NCBI GenBank assembly: GCA_029562975.1
Contig: JAKQTR010000038.1
Span: 1 to 64,000 of the forward strand
Length of the DNA: 64,000 bases
Source: Acidobacteriota bacterium
GTDB lineage: Bacteria > Acidobacteriota > Vicinamibacteria > Vicinamibacterales > JAKQTR01
Direction of reading: 5' to 3'
Positions 44,680-52,586 of this stretch are shown here, piece after piece. The notes beneath the pieces were generated by a model. The model was given only the letters and a program-made list of their open reading frames with translations, searched no databases and was not told the origin of the DNA. The translations under genes and the position numbers were made by a program. Position 1 is the first letter of the stretch, and the number at the start of each line of letters is the position of its first letter.

Positions 44680-46050
44680 CTACCGGGACCAGTCGGGCGT
44701 GTAGTTGTTCCCCGCGGTGGTGATCTGCCTGACGTCCTGGCCGTCCCGGCCCATCACGAAGATCTGCGTCCGGCCGGTGCGCGTGGACATGAACGCCAGG
44801 TGCCGGCCGTTCGGGGCGTACGCGGGGCTCTCGTTGCTGCCTCGGCCGGACGTCAGCTGGCGCCGCTCCTGCGTGGCCAAATCGTAGATCACGATATCGT
44901 AGCCCGGACCGGTCTTCGAGGCGTAGGCGATTTCGTTGAACGGGGCGGGCGACCACGTCGGGCGGTCGCACCAGGACTCCGACGTCAGCCGGCGCAGGTT
45001 CAGGCCGTCGGCATCGACGATGTAAATCTGCGGCGAGCCGCTGCGGTCCGACACGAAGGCGATCTGCGTGCCGCCTGGCGACCACGTCGGCGTCGTGTCG
45101 ATGGCCGGATGCGTGGTCAGGCGAAGGAGGCCCGTCCCGTCCCGGTTCATCACGTACAGCTCCGAGTTCCCGTCCCGCGTCGACGTGAAACAGAGCCGCG
45201 TGCCGTCCGGGGACCACGCGGGCAGCCAGTTCTGCCCGCGCCCGCCCGTGGGGTTCTCGAGCGCGCCCTGGTAGATTTGCGACACGTAGACGTCGGGGAA
45301 GTCGCGGCGGTACGACGTGTACGCGATCGACCGCGCGTCGGGCGACCACCGCGGCATGATGTTCAGCTTCCGGGTCACGGTGACGCGGCGCTGGTTGGCG
45401 CCGTCGTAGTCGGCGATGTAGATCTCCTTCACGTCGCGAGCCGACACCGCGTTCGCCACGCGCTCGCCGTCCCGGTCCGACGAGAACGTCAGCTTCGTGC
45501 GCGCCACGCCGCGCAGCGCCCGCTGCTGCTGGTGGATGTCGTCGGCGGCCGTGTGCGCGTACAGCCGAGGGTTCGCCGCGGACCCGGAGTACTCCTTCGC
45601 CACAACCGACCGGCGCGCCCGCACGTCGAACAGGCGCACCTCCACCCTGAAGCCGCCGGCGCCCGCGCGCTCAACCGTCCCGACGACGAGGCCGTCGGCG
45701 CCGAGCTCGCGCCAGCGGTCGAACGGGATGTCAGCGAACGACCGCGCCGCGGGAATCGTGCGGTACGTGTCCCGCGGGATCATGTAGAACTCGCGCTCGA
45801 AGGCGAGGTCGTCCCACAGCACGGTCCCCATGAGCGCGGCGGCGGCCTGCGTCTCCGCGTCGGCCGTTCGCGCGATGAAGTCCGGCACGGCATAGCGAGG
45901 CCGCGCGCCCGCCTCGCCCGAGATGCTGAGGATCACTTCGGTTGGCTGCTGCGGCGCCGCCTCGGGGGCGCGGCCCGGCCAGGCCGCCGCCGCGAGGCCG
46001 GCCGCCGCGAGGCCGGCCGCGAGCGTCACGCGTGAATGGCGCATGGTCAC
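44680..46050 (-). CDS. tolB: Tol-Pal system protein TolB
   Basis: The 456-residue protein has a signal peptide (to about residue 32), an N-terminal domain with MGTVLWDDLAFEREF, and a six-bladed propeller with repeated SSDRDG/YTSYRRD/TSTRDGNSELYVMNRDG/SDRSGSPQIY/STRTGRTQIFVMGRDG blades. Periplasmic TolB binds Pal. The first codon is ambiguous: GTG 46050 overlaps the upstream stop as GTGA, and an ATG two codons on (46044) is also possible. Confidence 0.95.
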   Translation of the reverse strand: MTMRHSRVTLAAGLAAAGLAAAAWPGRAPEAAPQQPTEVILSISGEAGARPRYAVPDFIARTADAETQAAAALMGTVLWDDLAFEREFYMIPRDTYRTIPAARSFADIPFDRWRELGADGLVVGTVERAGAGGFRVEVRLFDVRARRSVVAKEYSGSAANPRLYAHTAADDIHQQQRALRGVARTKLTFSSDRDGERVANAVSARDVKEIYIADYDGANQRRVTVTRKLNIMPRWSPDARSIAYTSYRRDFPDVYVSQIYQGALENPTGGRGQNWLPAWSPDGTRLCFTSTRDGNSELYVMNRDGTGLLRLTTHPAIDTTPTWSPGGTQIAFVSDRSGSPQIYIVDADGLNLRRLTSESWCDRPTWSPAPFNEIAYASKTGPGYDIVIYDLATQERRQLTSGRGSNESPAYAPNGRHLAFMSTRTGRTQIFVMGRDGQDVRQITTAGNNYTPDWSR

Positions 46051-46802
46051 CGTCTGTACTCGAAGCGCAGGTGCACGGTCAGGTGGTCGTCAGGAAAGGC
46101 CGACGGCAGCGGCGGCACCCGCTGCGTCAGGAAGAGCGCTCGCTGCGCCGTCAGATCGAGCGCCGGAAACCCGCTCGAGCGCTCGAGTTCGATGTCCGTC
46201 AGCCGGCCGTCGCGCTGGATGCGAAACACCACGAGGGCTTCGCCGCCCACCTGCTGCCGCGCGTTCCAGTTGTTCTGCACCAGCTGAAGCATCGTGACCA
46301 GATAATCGGGGCAGCAGAAGTTCTTCACATCGAGATAGCTCCCGCTGCCGAGGCCGCCGCCGGTCGAGAGTCCCCCAAAGCCCAAGCCGCGGTTCGGATT
46401 GAGCGAGGCCTCACCGGTGCCCGCGGCGGTGCCCGCCGGAGACGCCGGCGCCGCCGCTGGCTTGGGCGCGGGCCTGGCGATGCGCGCCGACGAGGGGAGC
46501 GTCATCGCCGGCGGCTTCGCCGCCGGCCGTCCGGCGTCTCTCTTCGGCGCCTCCGTCGGCGCGACTGGCCTCGCCGCCGGCCCGCCTGCCATTGTCATGC
46601 CGCCGGCGCTCGGCCCGGGCGCGCCTCCCAGCGAGATGGTCATGACATCGCGGAGGTCCGGCGCGCGCGCGCCGCGCGCGGAAGGCACCAGCAGGATGAG
46701 CGCCGCCAGCACGGCGTGGGCCCCCAGCGAGGCCGTCAGCATCCGCGCGAGCCCCCTCTCGGGCGTCGCCCGCTCCAGCAGCACCCGGCTGACGGCCTCC
46801 AT
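46047..46802 (-). CDS. TonB/TolA-like energy-transducer protein
   Basis: The 251-residue protein has an N-terminal membrane helix (about 22-40), a Pro/Ala/Lys-rich stalk (about 60-125), and a C-terminal TonB-like domain (VGGEALVVFRIQRDGRLTDIELERSSGFPALDLTAQRAL). It fills the TolA position between tolR and tolB, so it should link the TolQR motor to TolB-Pal. An unusual CysCys pair (163-164; YLDVKNFCCPDYL) precedes the C-terminal domain. Start ATG at 46802 lies 5 nt after the tolR stop. TonB-type instead of TolA-type C-terminus is typical outside the proteobacteria. Confidence 0.85.
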   Translation of the reverse strand: MEAVSRVLLERATPERGLARMLTASLGAHAVLAALILLVPSARGARAPDLRDVMTISLGGAPGPSAGGMTMAGGPAARPVAPTEAPKRDAGRPAAKPPAMTLPSSARIARPAPKPAAAPASPAGTAAGTGEASLNPNRGLGFGGLSTGGGLGSGSYLDVKNFCCPDYLVTMLQLVQNNWNARQQVGGEALVVFRIQRDGRLTDIELERSSGFPALDLTAQRALFLTQRVPPLPSAFPDDHLTVHLRFEYRR

Positions 46803-46807
46803 GGCGC

Positions 46808-47269
46808 TTACCGCTCCTCGGGCAGTTTCGCGACGATGCCCACCTGCTCGATCCCTGCTTCCTTGAGGCGGTCCATGACTTCCAGCAATTCCTGCAGCAG
46901 GATGCCTCCGTCGCCGCGCAGGAAGACCTTGCGATCGTCGCGCCCGTCCATCATCTGCCGCACGCGCTCCGCCAGCACGTCGATGACGATGCGCTCGGTG
47001 CCCAGGCGCACGGCGCGATCCTTCCGGTACGTCAGCGGCACCGTGAGAAACACCCGCTCCTCCGCGATCGCCTCCGCCCGGCGCGCCACCGGCAGGTTCA
47101 CGTCCACGCCGCGCTGCAGCATCGGCGCCGTGACCATGAAGATGATGAGCAGCACCAGCATCACGTCCACGAGCGGGACGACGTTGATCTCCGACATCGA
47201 CGACGTCACGCGGCGCACGCGCCCGCTGCGGCCGGTCGAGATCTCCTCGGTGGGGCTGACCTTGGGCAT
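46808..47269 (-). CDS. tolR: Biopolymer transporter ExbD/TolR-family protein
   Basis: The 153-residue protein has an N-terminal cytosolic stretch and a single membrane helix with the proton-carrying Asp35 (INVVPLVDVMLVLLIIFMV). The periplasmic ExbD/TolR domain contains GVDVNLPVA, RIVIDVLAERV and VFLRGDGGI. It works with TolQ as the proton-driven motor of the Tol system. It sits 24 nt downstream of tolQ. Confidence 0.95.
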   Translation of the reverse strand: MPKVSPTEEISTGRSGRVRRVTSSMSEINVVPLVDVMLVLLIIFMVTAPMLQRGVDVNLPVARRAEAIAEERVFLTVPLTYRKDRAVRLGTERIVIDVLAERVRQMMDGRDDRKVFLRGDGGILLQELLEVMDRLKEAGIEQVGIVAKLPEER

Positions 47270-47293
47270 CGATCGCGAGTCCTCGGCGCGCTC

Positions 47294-48004
47294 CTACGTG
47301 AAGTTGCGCTCGGCGATGTTCAAGAACTCGAGGGCGAAGTCGTCCATCGCCGCCGTGAGTTCCTTCACGGCCGCCACGAAGTGGTTGTAGAAGTACACGG
47401 CGGGGATCGCCGCAAACAGGCCCGCCGCTGTCGCAATGAGGGCCTCCGCGATGCCAGGCGCCACGACGCCCAGGCTCGTCGAGCCCACGCTGGCAATCCC
47501 CTGGAACGACGTCATGATGCCCCACACCGTGCCGAACAGGCCGATGAACGGCGTGATGCTGGCCGTCGTCGCCAGCAGCGGCAGGCGGCGCTCGAGCTTC
47601 GCCACCTCGACGGCCGCAGCCCGCAGCAGCGCCCGGTCCACAGCGGACAGGCTCTTCAAGGTAGGACGCCCGGGAGCCTCGCCCGGACTGCCCATCTCTT
47701 GGGCGGCCTGCTTCAGCTGGGTGCTCAACTCCGCGTAGCCCGCTTGGAACACTCCCACGACGGGGCTCTGGCTGAAGGCCCTGCAGACCGCCTGGACCTC
47801 CGAGAACTTCGTGCTGCGGCGAAACACGTCGCGGAACGAGGCGGTTTGCCGGCTGACGCGCCGGAGATACCACAACTTGTGGAGAATGACCCCCCACGAG
47901 ACCACTGAGAAGGCCAGGAGAATGACGAGGACCAGCTTGGCGACAGGGCCGGACCGCAGAACCAGGTCCACGACGCCCCCGCCCTGGAAGACGTTGGCAG
48001 CCAC
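47294..48004 (-). CDS. tolQ: MotA/TolQ/ExbB proton-channel family protein TolQ
   Basis: With the GTG at 48004 the protein has 236 residues, the usual TolQ length. It has a first membrane helix (VLVILLAFSVVSWGVILHKL), a cytoplasmic loop, and the conserved TASITPFIGLFGTVWGIMTSF and GIAEALIATAAGLFAAIPAVYFYN helices that form the proton path. Start: ATGs at 48103 and 48094 are possible but would put about 30 non-conserved residues in front and lie at or upstream of the predicted transcription start (TTGACA-N17-TACTCT at 48113-48085). GTG 48004 has AAGGGA 6 nt before it. First gene of the tol operon. Confidence 0.92.
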   Translation of the reverse strand: MAANVFQGGGVVDLVLRSGPVAKLVLVILLAFSVVSWGVILHKLWYLRRVSRQTASFRDVFRRSTKFSEVQAVCRAFSQSPVVGVFQAGYAELSTQLKQAAQEMGSPGEAPGRPTLKSLSAVDRALLRAAAVEVAKLERRLPLLATTASITPFIGLFGTVWGIMTSFQGIASVGSTSLGVVAPGIAEALIATAAGLFAAIPAVYFYNHFVAAVKELTAAMDDFALEFLNIAERNFT

Positions 48005-48084
48005 GCGACGTCCCTTCAGAACTGCCGGAGCCGAATCGACAGGCACGCTACTTGCCCCGGCCCCGGCATGAGGCAATTCAGTCA

Positions 48085-48113
48085 AGAGTACCATGCGCCG
48101 CATATCCTGTCAA
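48085..48113 (-). promoter_or_regulatory. Candidate promoter of the tol-pal operon
   Basis: On the minus strand TTGACA (48113-48108), a 17-nt spacer, then TACTCT (48090-48085), which keeps T1, A2 and T6. Transcription would start near 48078 and leave a leader of about 75 nt before the GTG at 48004. Confidence 0.4.
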
Positions 48114-48118
48114 ACCCG

Positions 48119-48127
48119 TGATATCAT
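48119..48127 (+). promoter_or_regulatory. Candidate extended -10 promoter of recN
   Basis: TGATATCAT combines the extended TG with TATCAT (one mismatch), 48 nt before the recN ATG. It overlaps the spacer between the divergent tol and recN genes. I could not see a LexA-type palindrome. Confidence 0.4.
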
Positions 48128-48175
48128 GGGAGTTCCGCGTCGAGAGGTCGTGACACTCGGGAGCCCGGCAAGGCC

Positions 48176-49840
48176 ATGTTGCGCTATCTGCACATCCGCA
48201 ACCTCTCCGTCATCGAATCCCTGGAGATCAGCTTCCAGCCCGGACTGAACGTCATCACCGGGGAGACCGGGGCCGGGAAGTCAATTGTCATCGGGGCGGT
48301 CGGGTTGCTGCTCGGGGACCGGGCGTCGTCGGACCTGGTGAGAACGGGCGAAGAAACAGCGAATATTCAGGCCGTCTTTGAAGCGGATGGCCGTGAGACG
48401 ATAGTCCGCCGCGAGATTACCGCGCAGGGGCGCAGCCGCAGTTTCATCGATGGGCAGCTCGTGCCGGCGGTCCGGGCGAAGGAGCTCGGTGCAAGCCTCG
48501 TCGACTTGCACGGGCAGCATGAGCACCAAGCGCTCCTGGATCCGGACACGCACCTCGACCTGCTCGATCAGTACGCCGGCCTGGCTGCTGAACGAGAGGC
48601 GGTGTCGGCGGCGTACGCCGAATGGGCCGCGCTCGTCTCCGAGCGCGACAGCGTCGGCGCGCGGGAACGCGACCGGGAATCGCGCGAGGAATTCCTGCGG
48701 TTCCAGCTCGGAGAGATCGACCGCACCGCTCCGCTGGAAGGGGAGGACGAGGAGCTGGCCGCCGAGCGCAGGGTGCTGGCCAACGCCGAGAAGGTGCGCC
48801 TCTTGTGCGAAGAGGCCTACGGGGCGCTTTACGAGCGCGACGCATCCGCGATCGGAACCCTTGCGTCCGTGTGGAAGCGGATTGAGGACCTGCGCGCGAT
48901 TGACGCGCGCTTCGCGCCCTACCTCGAGGCGAGAGAGGGCGTCGACGCCCAGCTGACGGATCTGGCCTCGTTCCTGCGCGAGTACGGCTCGCGCGTCGAA
49001 TCCGCGCCCGAGCGGCTTCAGGACGTCGAGGCGCGCCTGGCATCGCTCGAGCGGCTCAAGCGGAAGTACGGCCCGACGCTCGGAGACGTGCTCGGACGGC
49101 GGCGGCGTTGTGCGGACGAACTGGCCGCCCTCGGGTCATCTGCCGAGCGCCTGGCGGAACTGCAGGCCCTCGTGGCGCAGGCGGGGAAGCGCTACCTCTC
49201 AGCCGCCGAGCGCCTGTCCTCGGTTCGGCGCCGGAACGCGCCAAAGTTCTCCCGGGCCCTCGTAGGAGAGCTATCGGGGCTCGCGATGGAGCGGACCCGC
49301 TTCGAAGTGCGCTTCGAGGACGGGGGGGCTTCGGAGTCCCGCTGGTCTCCCCGCGGCTTCGACGCCGGGCAGTTCTTCGTGTCTCCGAATCCGGGCGAGG
49401 AGCTGCGGCCGCTCGCGCGCGTTGTCTCGGGCGGAGAGCTTTCCAGGGTCATGCTGGCGCTCAAGACGATCGCCACGACGGATTCGCCGGGAAAGACGCT
49501 GGTGTTCGACGAGGTGGACGCCGGCATCGGCGGCCGGGTAGCCGATGTGGTGGGGCGCCGGTTGCGCGATCTGGGCAAGACGTTCCAGGTGCTGTGCATC
49601 ACGCACCTGCCGCAGATCGCCGCCTGCGGCGATTGGCACTACCGCGTGACGAAGTCCGAACGGCGCGGACGGACGCAGACGACGATCGAAGCGCTGACCG
49701 AGCGAGCGCGGGTGGACGAACTGGCGAGGATGATGGCTGGCCTGGTCGTTACCGAGGGAAGCCGGGCCAGTGCCCGCGAGATGCTCCTGGTACGGCGGGG
49801 CGAAGGCGAAGACGCCGCGAAAGGCGAAAGGCGAAAGTAG
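48176..49840 (+). CDS. recN: DNA repair protein RecN
   Basis: This 554-residue SMC-like ATPase has Walker A GETGAGKSIVIGAVG near the N-terminus, the conserved LVDLHGQHEHQALLD, a central coiled coil (about 160-340), the ABC-type signature VVSGGELSRVMLALK and Walker B LVFDEVDAGIGG. RecN gathers DNA at double-strand breaks. Start ATG at 48176. The last codons are Lys/Arg/Glu-rich, and miaB begins 6 nt later. Confidence 0.96.
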   Translation: MLRYLHIRNLSVIESLEISFQPGLNVITGETGAGKSIVIGAVGLLLGDRASSDLVRTGEETANIQAVFEADGRETIVRREITAQGRSRSFIDGQLVPAVRAKELGASLVDLHGQHEHQALLDPDTHLDLLDQYAGLAAEREAVSAAYAEWAALVSERDSVGARERDRESREEFLRFQLGEIDRTAPLEGEDEELAAERRVLANAEKVRLLCEEAYGALYERDASAIGTLASVWKRIEDLRAIDARFAPYLEAREGVDAQLTDLASFLREYGSRVESAPERLQDVEARLASLERLKRKYGPTLGDVLGRRRRCADELAALGSSAERLAELQALVAQAGKRYLSAAERLSSVRRRNAPKFSRALVGELSGLAMERTRFEVRFEDGGASESRWSPRGFDAGQFFVSPNPGEELRPLARVVSGGELSRVMLALKTIATTDSPGKTLVFDEVDAGIGGRVADVVGRRLRDLGKTFQVLCITHLPQIAACGDWHYRVTKSERRGRTQTTIEALTERARVDELARMMAGLVVTEGSRASAREMLLVRRGEGEDAAKGERRK

Positions 49841-49846
49841 TCGGAG

Positions 49847-51190
49847 ATGCCCAGGCGTTACCACATCGAAACGTTCGGCTGCCAGATGAACGTCCACGAC
49901 TCGGAGCGGCTCGCCGCGCTGCTCGAGGCTGACGGCTACGAGCGGGCGGAGGGCCCGGAGGGCGCGGACTTGGTCGTGCTGAACACCTGCGCGGTGAGGG
50001 AGAAAGCCGAGGAGAAAGTGTTCAGCCGCATCGGGGAGCTCCGAGCGCCGGGGATGGGACCGACGCTGGTGGCCGTTGCCGGGTGTCTCGCGCAGCAGGC
50101 CGGCGCGGGAATCTTCGCGCGCACCCGTGGCGTTGACATCGTGGTCGGCACACGGGCCGCCCGGCGGCTGCCGCTGCTGGCCGAGGAGGCGCGACGAAGC
50201 GGCAGACGTCAGGCGGACGTGAGCCGCGGGGAAGTGAGCCCGTTCCCCCCGCGACTTGTCCGGCGGTCGGACCCGGTCAAAGCGTACGTCACGGTCATCG
50301 AAGGCTGCAATGAAGCCTGCGCGTTCTGCGTCGTTCCCCGCACGCGAGGGGGGGAACGGATGCGCCCGGTTGGCGAGATCCTCGCCGAAGCCGCGGACGC
50401 CCTGCAGAGCGGGCGGACCGAGATCCACCTGCTGGGCCAGATCGTCAACCGTTACCGGGCGCCGGACGACCCGGCCTGCGATTTCGCGGAGCTGCTGGCG
50501 CGAGTGGACCGCCTGCCGGGCCTGCGCCGCATCCGGTTTGCCAGCCCCCACCCGCGCCATGTCAGCGAGCGGCTCATCGAAGCGATGTCGGCGCTGCCGC
50601 GTGTCTGCCGGCACCTCCACCTGCCCGTGCAGTCGGGTTCGAACCGCGTGCTGGCCGCGATGCGGCGGCGCCATACGCGGGAGGACTACCTGGCGCTGGT
50701 GGCCGAACTGCGTGCTCGGGTTCCGGGGCTTCATCTCTCCACGGACGTCATCGTCGGCTTTCCTGGCGAGGCCGAGGCGGACTTCCAGGACACGCTCTCA
50801 CTGGTCGAGGCAGTTGGCTACCATTCGATCTTCTCCTTCAAGTATTCCGAGCGGCCGGGCACGCTCGCTGCGGCGGGCCTCCGCGACGACGTGCCCGACG
50901 CGGAGAAGGCGAGGCGGCTCGCGACGCTGCAGGCGCGCCAGGGGGCCATTCAGTCGATGCTGCTTGGCGCCGCCGTGGGAACGACGGTGGAGGTGCTGGT
51001 GGAGGGGACGAGTCGGCGGCGGGTCACCGAGATGACCGGCAGGACGAGCGGCAACACCGTCGTGAACTTCCCGGGCGATCCTGCCTGGGTCGGCGCAATC
51101 GTACCCGTGACGATTGAGCGGGCGGGCCCGCACAGCCTGTGGGGACGCGTCGAGGCCTTGACAGCGGAGAGCCGGACGCCTACCTTGTAG
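49847..51190 (+). CDS. miaB: tRNA-2-methylthio-N6-dimethylallyladenosine synthase MiaB
   Basis: The 447-residue protein has the UPF0004 domain with three cluster cysteines (Cys12 in TFGCQMN, Cys48 in LNTCAV, Cys80 in VAGCLAQ). The radical-SAM site GCNEACAFCVVPRTRG (Cys154, Cys158, Cys161) follows, and then a C-terminal TRAM domain. It adds the 2-methylthio group to i6A37 of tRNAs. It is 6 nt after recN and likely cotranscribed. MtaB or RimO are alternatives; the QMNVHDSE motif and the C-x3-C-x2-C context favour MiaB. Confidence 0.93.
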   Translation: MPRRYHIETFGCQMNVHDSERLAALLEADGYERAEGPEGADLVVLNTCAVREKAEEKVFSRIGELRAPGMGPTLVAVAGCLAQQAGAGIFARTRGVDIVVGTRAARRLPLLAEEARRSGRRQADVSRGEVSPFPPRLVRRSDPVKAYVTVIEGCNEACAFCVVPRTRGGERMRPVGEILAEAADALQSGRTEIHLLGQIVNRYRAPDDPACDFAELLARVDRLPGLRRIRFASPHPRHVSERLIEAMSALPRVCRHLHLPVQSGSNRVLAAMRRRHTREDYLALVAELRARVPGLHLSTDVIVGFPGEAEADFQDTLSLVEAVGYHSIFSFKYSERPGTLAAAGLRDDVPDAEKARRLATLQARQGAIQSMLLGAAVGTTVEVLVEGTSRRRVTEMTGRTSGNTVVNFPGDPAWVGAIVPVTIERAGPHSLWGRVEALTAESRTPTL

Positions 51191-51259
51191 GCGCGGGCCG
51201 ATCGATGCCGTAGTCGCGGCGCCGCCGTTCCGGGGCGGCGAATTCGTGGGGGGAGCGGA

Positions 51260-51745
51260 ATGCAACGCGAGATGGTGATCAAGGGCCTCATGGTCGATCC
51301 GGTGACGAACATGCCCATCGTCATCTTGCGCGACAAGGACGGCGACCGCGTACTGCCGATCTGGGTCGGGATCTTCGAAGCCAACGCGATTGCGCTCCAG
51401 ATCGAGAACATCGCGACGCCGAGGCCGATGACGCACGATCTCCTGCGCAACGTCATCCGCGACCTCGATGGCACGGTGGAGAAGGTGGTGGTGAGCGACC
51501 TCAAGGACACGACGTTCTACGCCGTCATTCATCTTCTGGTGGCGGGCCGCGCCGTGGCGGTTGATGCGCGCCCGAGCGACGCCATCGCGCTGGCCTTGCG
51601 GACGCAGGCGCCGATTCTGGCCGAGGATCACGTGATTGACGGCGCGAAGACCGTGGACCTGGCCCCGGATGCTGGCCAGCCGGAGCGGCTCCAGCGCTGG
51701 CTTGAGAGCCTGGATCCCGAGGAACTCGGCAAGTACAAGATGTGA
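51260..51745 (+). CDS. Bifunctional nuclease family protein (DUF151)
   Basis: The 161-residue protein is a single DUF151 domain: VILRDKDGDRVLPIWVGIFEANAIALQIE, RPMTHDLLRNVI and VDARPSDAIALALR are its signature blocks. The family includes plant nucleases and the Thermotoga protein TM0160, and is widespread with no settled bacterial role. The ATG at 51260 follows a GGGGGGAG ribosome site. Confidence 0.9.
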   Translation: MQREMVIKGLMVDPVTNMPIVILRDKDGDRVLPIWVGIFEANAIALQIENIATPRPMTHDLLRNVIRDLDGTVEKVVVSDLKDTTFYAVIHLLVAGRAVAVDARPSDAIALALRTQAPILAEDHVIDGAKTVDLAPDAGQPERLQRWLESLDPEELGKYKM

Positions 51746-51772
51746 CCGTTGGTTCGGCGCCTGTCGCGTTCC

Positions 51773-51802
51773 TTGACACCCCGATGCGGCGGCGCCTAGA
51801 AT
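51773..51802 (+). promoter_or_regulatory. Promoter of parA-parB
   Basis: A consensus TTGACA (51773-51778), 18-nt spacer and TAGAAT (51797-51802). It is among the best sigma-70-type promoters in the window. Transcription should start near 51809, downstream of the ATG at 51801, which therefore cannot be the parA start. Confidence 0.6.
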
Positions 51803-51830
51803 GAGCGGCAACGCCTTCCGGCCGCGTTCC

Positions 51831-52586
51831 ATGATCGTTTCAATCGCCAATCAAAAAGGTGGGGTCGGGAAGACCACCACTGCCATCAACCTGGCCGCTG
51901 CCCTGGCGATGCGAGGCCGGCGCACGCTGCTCGTCGACATGGATCCGCAGAGCAACAGCTCCATGTCGTACCTTGACATCCGCAGCCTCACCCGGAGCTT
52001 GTACGACGTGATGTTCGAGGGGCAGGTGTCCCTTCCGGACGTCGTGGTCGCGACGAACGTCGAGAACCTGTTCGTGGCGCCGGCGCGCATCGCGCTGGCG
52101 AAGCTCGAGTCGAAGCTGGTGGGGGAGATGGACGCCCATTTCCGCCTCAAGGATCGGCTCGATCCCGTCAAGGCGGACTACGAGTTCATCGTCATCGACT
52201 GTCCGCCGACGCTGGGCCTGCTGACCGCGAATGCCCTGGTAGCGTCGACGCACCTGCTGGTCCCCATCCAGTCGTCCTACTTCGCCCTGGAGGGGACAGA
52301 CGATCTGCTGGAAACCGTGGAAAAGGTCCGGGCGCGAGCCAACCCCGACCTGCGCCTGCTGGGCGTGCTCATCACCATGCACGACCGGCGAACCGCCATC
52401 GGGCGGGACATCCGCAACCAGATCCGGACCGTCTTCGGGGAGCTCGTCTTCACGACCGTGATTAGCAAGAGCGTGCGCCTCGAGGAGAGTCCGGCCTACA
52501 AGGAGTCGATCTTCACGTTCGCGCCGGACTCATCCGGGGCGGCCGAGTACTATCGGCTCTGCGAGGAGGTCATCGACCGTGCCTAA
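51831..52586 (+). CDS. parA: ParA-family chromosome/plasmid partition ATPase
   Basis: Starting at the ATG at 51831 the protein has 251 residues and begins MIVSIANQKGGVGKTTTAIN, the deviant Walker A of ParA/Soj (Lys9 and Lys14). Walker A' is LLVDMDPQSNSS, and the Walker B is FIVIDCPPTLGLLT. A 10-residue longer form from 51801 is ruled out by the promoter. Overlap of 8 nt with parB shows one ParAB unit. It lacks an N-terminal DNA-binding domain, so it is a chromosomal Soj/type Ib form. Confidence 0.93.
   Translation: MIVSIANQKGGVGKTTTAINLAAALAMRGRRTLLVDMDPQSNSSMSYLDIRSLTRSLYDVMFEGQVSLPDVVVATNVENLFVAPARIALAKLESKLVGEMDAHFRLKDRLDPVKADYEFIVIDCPPTLGLLTANALVASTHLLVPIQSSYFALEGTDDLLETVEKVRARANPDLRLLGVLITMHDRRTAIGRDIRNQIRTVFGELVFTTVISKSVRLEESPAYKESIFTFAPDSSGAAEYYRLCEEVIDRA

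Noticed and set aside
48104-48175. LexA/SOS box ahead of recN
   Set aside because: recN is often SOS-controlled, but no clear CTG-N10-CAG or GAAC-type palindrome is present; only an extended -10 is visible.
51801-51830. ATG at 51801 as the parA start
   Set aside because: It lies within the -10 box TAGAAT of a consensus promoter, so it would not be transcribed.
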